DNA from: Tetragonia tetragonoides
Taxonomy: Eukaryota > Streptophyta > Magnoliopsida > Caryophyllales > Aizoaceae
Assembly (NCBI GenBank): GCA_038025085.1
Contig: CM076150.1
Location: forward strand, 3,142,001-3,206,000
DNA: 64,000 nt
Reading direction: 5' to 3'
Positions 40,179-53,700 of the stretch are shown piece by piece. Made by a program: the position numbers and the translations under genes. Each line of letters opens with the position of its first letter. Positions within the stretch are counted from its first letter, which is position 1. The notes beneath the pieces are model-generated. The model was not told the DNA's origin, did not search any database, and was given only the letters and a program-made list of their open reading frames with translations.

Positions 40179-42401
40179 CAATCTCAAAAAAAAAAACAAG
40201 AGTCATGGCCTCCGGGCTTGTAGTTTTTTTTTTCCTTTCTCATTAAAAGAGGGTACAAGTGAATGGCGACTAAGACACCCCTATTACGTCATGTTCGGAC
40301 TCCCATGTTTAACAGCGAATATATTAAGCTAATTGAACAACCAGTTCAAATACTAGATCCAGTCAACGTAGTACCACTAAGGAGCTAACATAGTTCCTTA
40401 GATTCTCCTCTTTTCAATATAATGGTGCAGAAAGACCAGGGCGAGAAAGATTGCAGAACTTGTGACAAACTAAAATACAGAATGGGATGAAATTGGCTTT
40501 AGTAAACAATCTCATTGTTGAAATAGGAAGTTAGGTTTGGAAAAGACATTGAGAGATGTTTAATCATTGCCTCAATAGTGTGAATTTGATATCCCAAAGA
40601 CCCAAAGTATGAATTGGGGAATCCTTCTAATTCCTGGTGGTGGGTAATTATTTTGGGAGATAATTATTCATTCACTCAATTGTTCTTGGGGATTGCTCAA
40701 TGTAAATAGTATGAAATTGGGGAAATAATACAATTAGCATGTGATGAATAATTTAGGGAAAACCAATCTTAAAGACTATTTTTTTTGGCCGAAAAATTCA
40801 ATTTGGAGTGTCTATCATAACTATTTTTATTTTATGATTTGTAACCATATAAATCTTATTTTATTAGATGTTTTATATACAATTCGTTAAAGTTATGAAG
40901 TACATGTGTTCCAGCAAATTTTTCATTATTTTTTTTTAAATTTTTGGTTGCAATCCATACCCTTCATTTGTGTGTATATGGTTCCCTAGTAATTCAAATG
41001 AATGAAATTAGAAGTGTGAGAAAGGGTTTCTAAAATATTAAAGTGTGAATCCTCTTATTATTTTTTTCCGCATAAAAAACATATTCTCTAATATTGGAAG
41101 ATTTTTTAGTTTTATTAAATACTTCTATATTCTAAGAGTAGAGCGACTATTGTGTATGACCAAGCGTATGTTCTTTTCTACTTATTGGACCTTACCCCAA
41201 TCAGAGAAAATCAGTGGAAAGACTTTACTCAGTTAGTGGAAATCAGTGGCATGACCTTACTAAATCAGTGAGAACTAATTGCAGAACCTTACCCAAATAG
41301 TGGAAATCACTCACTAAATCAGTGGTATGACCTTACCTAATCTGTAGAGACAATGGAAAAGAACACATCCCGACTCACAGAATCAGTGGCAAGACCTTAT
41401 GAAATCAGTGAAAATCAGTGACTGAACCTAGCTTACCCAATCAGTGGAAATCAGTGGCAATACCTTACCCAAATCAATAAAAATAAGTGGCAATACATTA
41501 CCCAATCGGTGAAAATCAGTACCAACATCTTATCCAATCAATGAGAATCAGTGAAAAAAACACACCCCAACTAACAATAAAATGGGAGTATCATACATTT
41601 TCCTTAGCTTGAGGAGGTATTCATCTTTTTTACTGTAGTAGGTCAAACATGATACACAATCAATAACCAAAATGTCAATTATCCCGATAACTCTGAACGC
41701 GGATCGGAGAATTGAATAATTACTTCAATCGTTCCAAAAAATCTTAACATTTGCTTGTTTGCGGTTTTCAATACACTATTTTGATCGTTATTGAATTATA
41801 AATATACGTTTTTTTTTTCCAAAAATTCTTTTATTGTGAATTTTTATATCATTCTAGAGACCATATATAAAATTGTAAATCAAGGTTTGCTTGGTTGATA
41901 CGATGGAGGTCGAATGGAGTAATATATGGAAGCAAAAAAATAAACTAGCCAAAAAGATGCCACAAGCGGCTCTTTGAGAGCTGTATTATTTACTAAAGTA
42001 CTACGAGTTTTAAATGATTACATGTCAAGATAAACAAATCTGTTGAGTTTAGTTCAATTATTCAATTGTTTTCAGGTGAAAAGAATGGATCATAATAATA
42101 TTATGTTTTCGACCCAGGTGTATATGTGAATATAATTCATATGGTTCATTATTATAGGTAATATAATGTGTATTGTGATTGTGATTTACTGTATGTGCAG
42201 GAACTTCTAGTTCCTGTGTCTACCAAATAACTTTTAACACCATCCAAGAAGTTCAAATTCATGCAAAGTACAAATACAGTGGAAAGTGTAACTTTCCAAA
42301 TTAAACCAAATAACCACTTAATTTATATAAATATATAGTACGGAGTATTAGATATGGAGAATTACTATTTACTAGAGTTATTTGTCCGATTTAGTAGGAT
42401 T
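40179..42401. other. AT-rich intergenic DNA
   Basis: No gene seen; apart from the tandem repeat at 41189-41553 there are only short A/T runs. Confidence 0.5.
41189..41553. repeat. Degenerate minisatellite, AATCAGTGGAAATCAGTGG-type
   Basis: About ten imperfect copies of a 35-40-bp unit built from 'gaccttacccaatcagtgg' and 'aaatcagtggca'. Unit length drifts and some copies have lost or gained one AATCAGTG block. Confidence 0.8.
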
Positions 42402-42700
42402 TTAGGGACCGTTTGGCCTACCTTCTACCAACTTCTCCTTTTTCTCCCAAATTTGTTTTTGCTCACCCCTTTTTTTATTCACTCCCCCTGCATTTTCAAC
42501 TTCTAAGAAGTTATAATAAAGCTACAATTGGACTAGAAAGAGAAGTTACAAATTGTAGCTTCTCCTTTTCCTTCCACTTCTAGTATTATTTTAACTTCTT
42601 AGAAGTTGGAAATGGAGGGAAAGTGGATGAAAATGGTGTGAACAATAACAAATTTGGAAGGAGAAGTTGAATCTGTGGGAGCTAGCCAAACGGGCCCTTA
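42402..42700. mobile_element. hAT-like MITE with foldback core
   Basis: Inverted ends: TTAGGGACCGTTTGGCCTAC at the left and, from the right, TAAGGGCCCGTTTGGCTAGC. Flanks GTAGGATT and GTAGAGTT could be an 8-bp target duplication with two changes. The interior folds back on itself (for example 'agctacaattggactagaaa' against 'cacttctagtattat', and 'aacttctaagaagtt' repeated inverted). Confidence 0.75.
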
Positions 42701-43274
42701 GTAGAGTTATCAAGGATTCTCCATAGACTTCTCTCCCATTCATCCATTATCGCTGACAAACTTAGCTTATATCTGCGGTAAAATTTCAACATTTTAATTG
42801 TGCACCATCATATGAGCAATTGAGACCAAAGTCTATGTCTCAACTTGAGCAATCTGGTTTATCTACGCATATATAATTAGTGTACAAGATAAATGAAGTA
42901 CATTTAAAAGTGGTTGGGTCACAAGCAAATTATTAGAAGTTGGAAAGTGGAAACTCAAAACTGGATTGTTTTGCTCTAGTACCTCCTATTAGACACCGCC
43001 TTTCAATATTGGCATGCATTGGCACTGTGGCACCAAAACTTTGTAGGAAACATCCGATTTGATTCAAAGCTGGTTGTTAGCAACTATGGTAGACTATATA
43101 TAGTGTTCTATTATAGGGAAAAACTAAACCTAAGGTCCTAAACTATCTTAGGAAACAAAAAACCTACTAGGACTGGGAAAATAAAAGGCCTTAGGAATTT
43201 ATTCGATAGGTTTCAAATAAGTATAAGGCAATTAGTTAATACTAAAACTAGGAAGACATTAAAGATAATTATTA

Positions 43275-43640
43275 TTATTTTTTTTGAACAGCAAACAAAC
43301 TCGTTTATAAATCGGCAACTAATTGCCTAGTGTCAACAAATCAATCTATACAAACTATGTACAACTTTTCTGAAAATTTACAACCAAATGTACATATTCT
43401 GCTCCTTACTAACGCCTAATTTCGCCAAGTGATCAGCTTCGACATTCGTCTCTCGAACAATATGCTGTACAGTGTAGTTATCTAAGCTATTCAGAGACTT
43501 ATCCAAATCCCTAAACAGTGCCCATTGCTCCCAAGGTCTAGCTTCCTTATTCGTAACTCATCCCACTGTGTTACAAGAATCACTTTCGAAACAAATCTGT
43601 AAATGTGGCCATTTTTCATGCTTCTTGAGCAGAATTAAGA
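43275..43640 (-). mobile_element. LINE RNase H 3' fragment
   Basis: On minus, the frame around 43430-43370 reads NVEADHLAKLGVSKEQNMYI, preceded by 'CFESDSCNTVG' and 'RDLDKSLNSLDNYTVQHIVR', the C-terminal half of a plant LINE RNase H. A T run at 43275-43285 is the poly-A end. Confidence 0.75.
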
Positions 43641-45774
43641 TAATTATTTAGCAAGTAAAAACTTGCCAAAATACTTCATAACCGCCAGCCATGAGCTATA
43701 TCTTCCAAAAATCTTGTTCAAATTGGAAAGGAATGGAGTTGAATGCGGTATGAAGACGATTAAAAAAAAGAAAAGAAAATGAATATTTAATCTTGTGCTT
43801 GCCAGGTTGAAATTTTGCAATAGTAACTTAACTTCTACATCTAATTCCTATATGAGAGAATTTCACTAGGAGAAATGTCCATTATATTATTATTTACCTT
43901 TCATTAGTAAGCCATGATTTCATAATAAGACAGAAAGCAATGTAACCCGTAATTTGAAAATGATGTTTGCATTGATTTTTAACATCATTTAACATATAGG
44001 ATATTGTTTTTGGTTGATTATTTTGCTAGATGTCTTATCATTATCAATGATAGTTTTTTGTTTCATTAATAAAAGTTGTAGTTTGTCCAAGTTGTCTCAT
44101 TTTATTTCTAATTGTATGTTCCCATATAATCATTTTAAGGCCATGAAAAAGAAAAAAAGAAAAACTTGAGCTCCTTAATAATCTTTCTTCCACTTCATTC
44201 AAAAAAATCCCTCTTTAACAATTAGTACTCCTTGCCTTTTTGAATTTATTAAACTCAAAACTTAGCTAGAAGCGAAGGAGATCCACTTTCCATGTAGTAA
44301 ATGGAAACTTCCATTTACTTAAGTAAATCGAGGAAATCCTAACTCCTACTGATAGCACAACTATATATATGCACATTTAACAATCACAATCCTCTTTCAA
44401 TGGCACAATACTTTGCAGGTCTAATATCATTTTATTACATCTCTCTATTAACATAGTATTTCAGCTAACTTTTAGCTTTTTATTTTAAAGAATAATATTT
44501 GTAGAAACAAAACATGAGATATTACAAAACCTTCCTAGAGCATTCAAAAAGGTACATAAAAGCTAGAAGAAATGGTCATTTTAACATAGACTAATATTAA
44601 TGGACATTTTTAACTATGTTAGGTTAGATGTGAAGAGGTACCTAACGAATTGGGCTATGTTCTCTTTCGATCACCTTATTTTAGTTCAGATCTTTTGAGT
44701 GAAATTTAGTTCAGCTTAATGCACTTAGTTCGGTTCAATTTAGTTAATTTATCACTTTAATAATTGATTATGTAATTATATATTCATTTTTTTTCAAACG
44801 ACTTCAGCGAAGAGTTTTACGAGCTATGAAGGGTTAAAGTTAAGGATCAAGTGAAAAATATTTAGTTCTGAATAATTTAGTTTAGTTCGCTTAAATTTAG
44901 ATGAAGAGAATGAAAACCCTTAATTTTACTGAAATTTGAAATCGGGTCGACTCTATTTTATTTTTTTTGAATAACTCCAGCATGAGACCAAACTTCCAAT
45001 AAAATGGAGTCACTATTTAAAAATGTAAGGGCCACTTATTATGAACCATAACTCTTATTCCACTCATTTTTATCTCACTAAAACTTATGAACGAACAATA
45101 AGACCGTTTTATACAAAGAAATGAAAGTAGCCGTTTTGCTTTGAACAATTGACTATGTTTTGGTCTTTGGAGCTTGCACATAGTGAGTTTTTTTTTTTTT
45201 TTTCTTTTTTTGCTTTAAGGACATATGTAATAGCCCGCAAATTACAGACGCCGGACAAATTAACGCATTTTTAATAGGCTAATCCCTAATCACTAGATTA
45301 TAAGGATATGGCTCTTAATTACCACTTACGGCTTACGCTCCCACCTCATCCTCTTGCATAGTGTGAGTTGCATTCTTTATTTTAAGACCAAACAAAGACA
45401 TGTGGTCCAACCGTCTGTAATTTTGATGAGATTTCCGCATATAATTTCCTTCTGGCAATCAATGGAAGGAGGTGGCCCGTGCCGACCACTAGGTTACTGA
45501 ATATTCTATTTTGCCACAAAATTTAAATAAGAATCATAAAAAGAAAAAGAAAAAAAGGAATAGTGTGTGATTAGGGAAACAAAAACCCGTATAAGACCCA
45601 ACGACCATGATAAAATAAAGTAGGCATAGTAGCTCAAATGAGCGAGGTTAGCGGAGCAAAGTAACTGTCATTAGTTTTCACAAACTAAGCACCATTTTCT
45701 GAAAGATATAATATAATAATAACTATATAACTTTATAAACTATAATACAATATATTACATATAAAGTTTTATAA
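43641..45774. other. AT-rich intergenic DNA
   Basis: Nothing recognised as a gene or a delimited element; a poly-T run sits at 45188-45210. Confidence 0.5.
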
Positions 45775-45800
45775 CTAGTTTTTGCCCGTGTTATATTTTT
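45775..45800 (-). mobile_element. Possible Helitron 3' terminus
   Basis: On minus the sequence reads ATAACACGGGCAAAAACTAG then T. The CTAG end with a CACGGG half-hairpin just before it is like the better supported ends at 9291 and 49801. The other hairpin arm is replaced by a T run, so it is a remnant at best. Confidence 0.35.
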
Positions 45801-46017
45801 TTTTTTTTTTGGAAATGTGGGGCTCTCTTCATTTCTTACTTTATTTTAAGTAAGCCTAGTTTTGCTTAATTCAATGTTTCAGGACTAATAGCAAAATAAC
45901 TTTCCTTGATCTTTGCTAAAGTTTTTTTATTTAGTTTCCTTAATTAAAAGGTGTATTGTGAGGGGTGCAAATGGTGAATTCTCAAAGCAAGCACATTAAA
46001 AGTTGGAGGAGTAAATT

Positions 46018-46035
46018 GGGGGGGGGGGGGGGGGG
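46018..46035 (+). repeat. Run of 18 G residues
   Basis: An uninterrupted G run followed by A and GGG. It could form G-quadruplex structures, and its length is liable to slippage in sequencing and replication. Confidence 0.9.
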
Positions 46036-46083
46036 AGGGCCCCACAAAAAAACCTACATTAATATTTTAATAGATAGATATTA

Positions 46084-46311
46084 ATGGTCGTTTTGGTTGA
46101 ATGTGGGAAGTATAATTTCTTAGGAACTCGTATTCCCATGAAATAGAACTTCCTGGGAAGTGGGAAAATTGTTTGATTGGAAATGAGAAGTAGAACTTCC
46201 TGCGAAAAGTCTCACCTACCTAGGGAAGACTAGGTAAGTGATTTTCCCCATTTTTGTGAGAAGTAGAACTTAAATTCCACTTCCTATATTTTCGTTAACC
46301 AAACAATTTTA
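46084..46311. mobile_element. Possible MITE (GTTTGGTTAA-type ends)
   Basis: The left end GTCGTTTTGGTTGAATGTGG is roughly inverted relative to the right end (from the right: TTGTTTGGTTAACGAAAATA). Several 'gaagtagaacttcct' palindromes lie inside. Related bits occur at 9600-9720 and 42200. Boundaries are uncertain. Confidence 0.4.
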
Positions 46312-46559
46312 CTTTTTCTCACTTATTGTGTAATCTGAGTCCTCAAGTTCCGACTTCTTATTCAAATCTGGTTTTAGATCCAACCAACCATTGCCGCCTC
46401 CACTGTCATAGTCGTCGTGAACAGACGTCGCCACCTTGGCATCTTGGTGGTGAATATTATTGAAATGTTCAAAAGCGGTCTCGAGAGCGTCACCCCTAGC
46501 GTCGGCCTCGATCATGTTTTACGGATCGAGATGGTATATAAATCACTGAATTGGACCTC

Positions 46560-46965
46560 CCCTAAGAGGAGTTCCGAGAAGTTCAACCGTGCGGAAGAAC
46601 CATGTAGGTCACCCCATCAAATTCTATGAATCGAAAACTACCAAAATTCCCTTTAAAAAGAAGAGATAACCTAAATAAAAAGGAGACAAAATGAACATCA
46701 CAAAAAGGAGTCAAACTAATCCCATAATTGATATGATCGATATCTCACAAAAAGGAACAATTAAAACCTCACAACGGAGCGAAATTTATTGACTTCTCAA
46801 TCAAAAAACCAAATAACAACGAAAAAAGGAAAAAAAAAAATCAAATAGAAAAAGGAAGTTTATCGCTGGTAGATAACCAATAACAACCTCAGTTTTATAC
46901 AATGTAGAGTTTCAAAGAAGTTATGAGAAAAAAGGAATCTTGAGTTTTTTTAGAGAGAAATATTC
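46560..46965 (-). repeat. Second copy of the retroposon seen at 13865-14575
   Basis: Shares 'aaaactaccaaa', 'aaaaggagtcaaa', 'tgatatgatcgatatctcac' (with changes) and 'tatcgctggtagat' in the same order as 13865-14575. It lacks the poly-A end region, so it is a partial copy. Confidence 0.6.
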
Positions 46966-47633
46966 AATTTTACCAATCAATGACCCATACTATAATTTAT
47001 TGTGTTTATTTCTTTTTTAAAATTGACCAATAGTTTCTCCTGTCACCAGCACAGAAAGGAATGTTTATGTGTAACTGCAGCCTGAAGGTGAAACATTGAC
47101 CACTAAGTGTGTCCGTAGTTGATAGCCATGTGTTACATGCGGTTGGACTATGTAATGTCAAATATGTGATCAATAGAAGGAACCAGAAGATCCAGCAAAT
47201 AAAATGTTTGCTTCAAAGTCTAGATACCTTTCATTTCATTTTGTTTATCAAAGACATGACAAACACTCTACTACATTAATCTAGTAATGAAATCACGATG
47301 GTTCCAAAAGAACAAATGGGAAGATAGCACTTGTCATTAAGCAAAGTGACATTTTATGTTGCACCTTTTTTTCTTAGCAAGAATCTCTCAAACGTGTAGG
47401 TATTCATGTAAATTTGCCCCACGTTATTGTCAAATTGTTATGCTTCCCTTTTCTGTGTTTTCATTCTTTTTCCTTCTCATTTTTATAATTATACCTCCAT
47501 TCGTTTCTTCATTAAGCTTATCTTTGGAAGAACTTATAAGTTATTTGTTCTCACCGTTTATTTTTAGACGCTTGTGAGAGTAGTATCTAAAAACTAAGTT
47601 ATTGAACCCACAACTTATAAACTATATATCTTA
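46966..47633. other. Non-coding DNA
   Basis: No gene or repeat seen. Confidence 0.4.
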
Positions 47634-48204
47634 AAGGATCTTCAACATTACAAAGTTCTAGTGAGGTTTTTCCAATACCATGTCATAATTCGACAATCCT
47701 ACTTTTATAAACCTCTTGTTCTCTATGCTATAAACATCTAAGTTCTAAAAGCATCTCCAATGCTATAAAGCTCTAAATGGGTTTTTATTTGAGCCACATC
47801 ATCATTGCAAAAATCCTCTTTATTTAACCCCTCCCTCCCAATGGTATAAACCTCCAAAAACCTCTAGGTGAGGGACCCAATTTAGAAAGATAGTATGCCA
47901 CAAACCTAGTTTGTCTAGACAAAGTGGTTTGTAAAACAAAGAGGTTTATAGGTTTATCACTATGGGTAGAGGTGTTTTGGGAGAGTTTTTCACCTCACAA
48001 ACCTCTCCAAAAACCTTGCATTGGAGATGCTTTAAGAAATTTGTTACCTATGCCGCATCATAACCCACAAATAAGATTTGTGTAGCCAAACCAATTTGTG
48101 CAATCTTAGGGATTTTAGGTTTGTCACAATGGTAATTAGGTTTTCTTGGGAAGTTTTCTCCCTCACAAAGCTTTGTAAAAGCCTTGCATGCATTGGAGAT
48201 GCTT
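47634..48204. mobile_element. Outer Tourist-like MITE, interrupted by a second MITE
   Basis: The left part (47634-47748) begins AAGGATCTTCAACATTACAA; the right part (48033-48204) ends, read from the right, AAGCATCTCCAATGCATGC. These resemble each other as inverted ends and resemble the ends of the element nested between them. The outer target site is not preserved cleanly. Confidence 0.5.
47749..48032. mobile_element. Tourist-like (PIF/Harbinger) MITE with TAA TSD
   Basis: The 284-bp element has inverted ends AAGCATCTCCAATG / CATTGGAGATGCTT, perfect over 14 bp, and is flanked by TAA on both sides (47746-47748, 48033-48035). A 3-bp TAA/TTA duplication and this end structure are typical of PIF/Harbinger-derived MITEs. 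Confidence 0.85.
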
Positions 48205-48224
48205 TATTATAATCTTCCCAAGCA

Positions 48225-48860
<636 letters not shown>

Positions 48861-49066
48861 GTATTTTTTTCCTTTTTCCTTTTTATTTTGTCATTATGTT
48901 ATTTATGATGACTTTTAATTTAATGTATTAAATATCATAATAAAATTCTTTATTAAATACTTGACCCCTTTTTAAAATACTATACTATTAGGTCATTAAT
49001 TTTAATTATGTTTTGTATTTATAAGTTTAAGTGCACTAAATTTTAACACTTTTGTTGAGTTTTATA

Positions 49067-49660
49067 ATTGTGGACAAAAAAAGTATTTTGACGTGGCAAT
49101 ATTTATTTGCCTAATTTTAGGGGATAAGCGTAGGTGATGTGATAAGGGTCACATACAGAGTCATCATTGACTGTTTTGTTATATATTGAAGACATTATGT
49201 GGTAGGTTATATTTGACTGATATTTAACAAATATTTGCGGCGATAAGAGTAGGTCGTCTAACAATGAACATGTGACTATTTTATTTGCCTAATTTTAAGG
49301 GGATTATAATTGTGGAAAAAAAATTTATTTTGACGTGGCAATATTTATTTGCCTAATTTTAGGGGATAAACGTAGGTGATATGATAAGGGTCACATACAG
49401 AGTCATCATTTATTGTTATGTTATATATTGAAGACATTACGTGGTACGTATATTTGACAAATATTTGCGCGATAAGAGTAGGTCATCTAACAATGAACAT
49501 GCGACTATTTTATTTGCCTAATTTTACGGGGATAAGCGCATGTAATGTGACAAGGGTCACATTTAAAGTCATAATCTACAAGTTATCATATAGTTGTGGG
49601 TATTACATGGTAGCTGATAGATGATTTTTGACTAATATTTGCGGAGATAAGCGCATGTTA
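49067..49660. repeat. Tandem repeat, 242-bp unit, about 2.5 copies
   Basis: 'ttgacgtggcaatatttatt' and the following 'gcctaattttaggggataa' recur 242 bp apart (49109 and 49351). A third copy begins at 49515 and lacks the first 80 bp or so. Each unit also contains 'gataagggtcacatacagag' and 'acaaatatttgcg'. It lies directly upstream of the Helitron 3' end at 49801 and may be its interior. Confidence 0.85.
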
Positions 49661-49769
49661 TGTGTACAATTTTGACCAATCACTATTTTCCATTATTCTT
49701 TGTATACCTATACATAATTTTAAAAAATTCAGAAATTAATTTAAACATAAAAAGTATAGTGATAAATTG

Positions 49770-49801
49770 GTCGTCCGTGCGTAGCATGGGTAACGTCCTA
49801 G
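49770..49801 (+). mobile_element. Helitron 3' terminus (plus strand)
   Basis: CCGTGC-gta-GCATGG forms a 6-bp stem with a 3-base loop (49774-49788), followed 9 bases later by CTAG (49798-49801) and host T. A hairpin shortly before CTRR and insertion before T are the defining 3' features of Helitrons. The 5' TC end was not found. Confidence 0.6.
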
Positions 49802-50182
49802 TATATATAAATTATGATACAAAATATCTTCCATAATACTCAGACAAGTATTTATGATACAAAATGCCTTCCATAATATATACTTTATAAAATTGACAAA
49901 AAAAATTACCAAAAAGATGGTTAACGCCTGTACCCACTTGTATCCCCTGAATACGCCATTGGCCATGATTTTTTACGTCTACCATCAAAGTAGAAACTAG
50001 AGACTGGGTTTTGGCCTTTTCGGTCACAGTTTTCGACTCGCATCCTAAGTAATCAAATCTATAAATTATCCAAACCCAAAAACTTATAACCCGAATAAAA
50101 ACGGGCCGGGTTGACACTGAGAGGTCCAGATGGAGTCCTGTTTTGGATCAAACTTTTTGATTAGGCATAGAAATTAGAACTT

Positions 50183-50488
50183 AGAGCATGTTTGGCCTAA
50201 CTTGTAAGGAGCTTCTACTTTTCCCCCTATTTTCCCTAACAAACCATTCCCTCCACCTCCTCCTCACATCCATTTTCAACTTTCAAAAAGCTTAAACCAC
50301 CCCCTAGGACCCCATAGAAGCCCCAAAAGTAGAAGCATCAAATTGGAGCTTCTACTTTTGGGCCTCCCAAGGGATGTTTTGAGCTTTTTAGAAGCTGAAA
50401 ATGAGGGTGAGGAGGAGGTGGAGGGGAAGGTTTGTGGGAAAAAAGAGGGGGAAAACTAGAAGTTGCTCACAAGCTAGGCCAAATTAAA
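50183..50488. mobile_element. Foldback MITE, about 300 bp, near-complete hairpin
   Basis: Almost the whole element is an inverted repeat. The left arm runs from 'tgtttggcctaacttgtaag' through 'cctccacctcctcctcac' to 'aaaagtagaagc'. The right arm mirrors it as 'gcttctacttttggg', 'gaggaggtggaggggaagg' and 'cacaagctaggccaaat'. Arms of about 140 bp leave a loop of a few dozen bases. End motifs resemble the MITE at 42402. Confidence 0.8.
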
Positions 50489-50669
50489 CTGTATCAAACT
50501 TACGTGGCTTCTAAATGAGTTCTATCAGCCAATCAACTTCTTCCAAACACGTAAACAAACACAACTATTCACCAAACTTGCCCAGACGTTTTACAGTTTT
50601 ACACCAATCTTTGTTCAACCTTCGTTTCCCTCTTTAACACTCCCTTCACACACTCACAGAGTCACAGAG

Positions 50670-50672
<3 letters not shown>

Positions 50673-50715
<43 letters not shown>
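50673..50715. repeat. (GA)n microsatellite in the canopy-like gene leader
   Basis: About 21 GA units run directly into the ATG at 50716, so they lie in the 5' UTR. GA tracts in plant leaders can bind BPC/GAGA-binding factors; that role is only possible here. Confidence 0.85.
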
Positions 50716-50718
<3 letters not shown>

Positions 50719-53700
50719 GCAAAATCATGGCTAACAGTAGCAAGTATAGTTGTTCTCTTATCATGGGCACAATTGGGGGATTGCTTAAAACAACCAGCAA
50801 TGCCTGCTAGAAAAGAAGACATACCATACATAAAGTGTCAAGTTTGTGAGAAACTAGCTTCAGAGTTACACTCTCAAGTGCAGAAAAAAGAAGCTCAGAT
50901 CTCTCCTAAGAAGGTTTGTTTTGTTTTTTCTCTTTCTGGGTATTACTAATTTTTATTGGCTTGTATTGGGTTGTTTTTGGTTTTTTTCTTCTTCTCTTTT
51001 TTTGATTGATGTGGGGTTTTGGGTATATGGCAGATCTCAGAGTATCAGATTATAGAAATTGCTGAGAATGTATGCAATTTGAAGAAGGAAGAAGCTGATT
51101 GGATTTTGAAAATTGATATTGTTGAACAAGGAGATAAGTTACAGGTATGATTGCACCACATGACCACATCTAAAGTCTCTATCTTTTTGGTTTTTCTGGT
51201 TTGATTGCTGATGGGTTATGTTAAATTTGACTCCATTCATTGTGAATTTGTGACAAATTCAAAACTTAGTTATGGTTTTTTGCATTTTTCACTATTAATT
51301 ATGAAGCATAATTACTTGCATTAGGGCCTAGGGGTGAATGATTAGCTAGTTTGCTTAGCTTCTTATTCAATCTGATTAGCTTTGGCACTTTATGGATTGG
51401 TAGTTGGCTCAATTTGGGAAAGAATGGACCCTAAAGTTATGTAAAGCCTAAGTTACTTGATTGGGGCTAAAAGCCAATATCTTACTTGGTTGCTTATGCT
51501 GCACCCAATTAAGGAAAACCAGTTTTTATTTCTTTGTGATGAGAGTATGAAACAGTTTGATTTTTGGGGACAGAGCAAGTGATATGATCATATGAAGTAT
51601 GAATCACACTTCCCTTGAGGAAGGGAGTATTGTCATTTTTGTTTTTATTTTACTAGGTGACTGTGGGTTAGATTCGCGAGTTTTACATTCACCGTTTAGT
51701 CTAGGTGTGATCTGGATTTTGGATGTCTAACTTAGTTATGTGATTGAGGGAGGGAGTTAAGAATTGTTAACTTTGTGGATATGTGAACATGTTCCAGTAA
51801 TGTTGTAAATGAAGATTAGGGTGCTCTGCTGCAAGATGTTGTTATGGAAATTGTGGATTTGGTATGCCAATCCGGTCATTGACCTTGCTTCTGTAAGCTT
51901 CCCTATTGTGCTCTGTCCGTGTAGATATTTACCTTCTTTCTTATGCAAGTTTATAATGTTTAAGAGTAAATTGCTTCTAGAAACCACACATAACACTCAT
52001 CTCGGAGCCAGACCCCATCATGTTGGTGTGGGCTGAATGACATGCCAAGTGAAGAGTCCAAGAAATGTAATTGTATCGTGTATCCAGAGCCGTCTGATTG
52101 GTGCTATTGATGCCCATGGTTTGGGTTGAAAGACTTTCATGAAACTCATATATAGCACTCTTCTCAATCAAGGATCAATTGGACATATTACTAAATATTA
52201 CTCCGTACATCCTCATTCCTCAAAGCCTGCTGACAAATGGTGTTGGTGAATAGTAGAAGGCAGTTTCTGTATTCTATGTTTTTATGACACGTTTTCACCT
52301 TATCAATGTTTGAGAAGAGACATAAATATAAAAAATATAAATAAATAAAAAAGGTCTCAGAAGACGAATTATGCCTTGATATGCTTTTTTCAACAAAAAC
52401 ATGTAATGTCTCAAGTATCAGTTACTGGTTACCATGTCCTGTTTGTTTGTATATTAATTCAATAACATTTCTCTGCAATGATTACTGTGTAAGCGTCAAC
52501 ATATGTTTTCAATTCTTCTTGCAAATATTGAATATTTTTGTTTCAGTTGGTTGATCAAGATGCTGAAGGGCAATGCAACTCTGAATGCAAGACAATAGAA
52601 CGGGCATGTCAGGAGGTTAGTCTGAAATCAAAGTAAACTTTCTGGGTATTTGCTTTTGTCCTTGTAGACTCCAAGAGCTCTGCTCCCACATCATCTAATG
52701 GTTAAGTTACTGAACCGCACAAATATTTAGGACTTATCAAATGTACTGTTTTTCTCAAGGAACAGCTGAGTATCATGCCTTACTAAAATTGATGATACTA
52801 GAATTTTACAATCGAAACTTTAGTGTTCTGCAATGCTAACTGTACTTGTTAGGTCTTTGATGATTCATGTGAAATGTTCTATCTGGTGCAGGTTATTGGG
52901 TATTCTGACACTGATGTTGCTGAATATATATATTCTAGGAAACCTAAGCTCAGTACTCTAGTAAATTATTTGTGTAAGGACCTCACTAAAGCATGCAGTA
53001 AGAAGCCACCTCCAGTGCCGAAGGTACATTTTCGGGCCCAAGGCCATCTTATTTGTTTGGCTACTTTGTTTCGTTTCATGTTTGTTCCTGGAAGAATCTG
53101 CAAAGTTTTGTTTGGACTCCTGGATATCTGGAACAATTTTAAGTCATTTAAGTAGAAAAATGAAATGTATTCTAGAAAATTGATTATTCCAAATTTTAGA
53201 ATTTCTGAAATTGTTCTTAAAAATAATGAAAAAAAGGATTTCATGTTCAAAGTAACAGGAAAAATGACTAATGGAATAAGAGTGAGCCTAATTTGAAAAT
53301 ATTGTTATTCTATGTTTGATTGTTTCTCCTGAATGTACTCATATTCAAATTGAAAATATTGCAAGATGTATTCACTTTGTTCCAAAAGGTTAAACAGGTT
53401 GTAAATAAGAAAATTTATTGCGATGAGGGTGTCATAAATCCCAAAAGCAAAATGCCAGTATACATTTCCGGCATGGCCAAAAAGATAGATTTAGTGACAT
53501 TCATTAGGGTCTTTGTCTAAGAGAATCCTTTGAAAATTATGCTTACGCTACTAAGGGAATGATTTACTACTACTATGGAACAAGTGAGATGTTGATTTCA
53601 TTACCTGTTAGCTTAAAAGCTCTTTGTAGACTGAGTTAATGGAAATTTATTATTTATCCAATGATCTTTTGGTAGCATAGAACTGTTTAGAGGATTAAAG

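Noticed and set aside
41189..41553. CRISPR-like array
   Set aside because: Units are degenerate, adjacent and without unique spacers of even length; this is a eukaryotic minisatellite.
46309..46629. Overlapping 68- and 70-residue frames on both strands
   Set aside because: No family resemblance; they lie between a MITE and a retroposon fragment.
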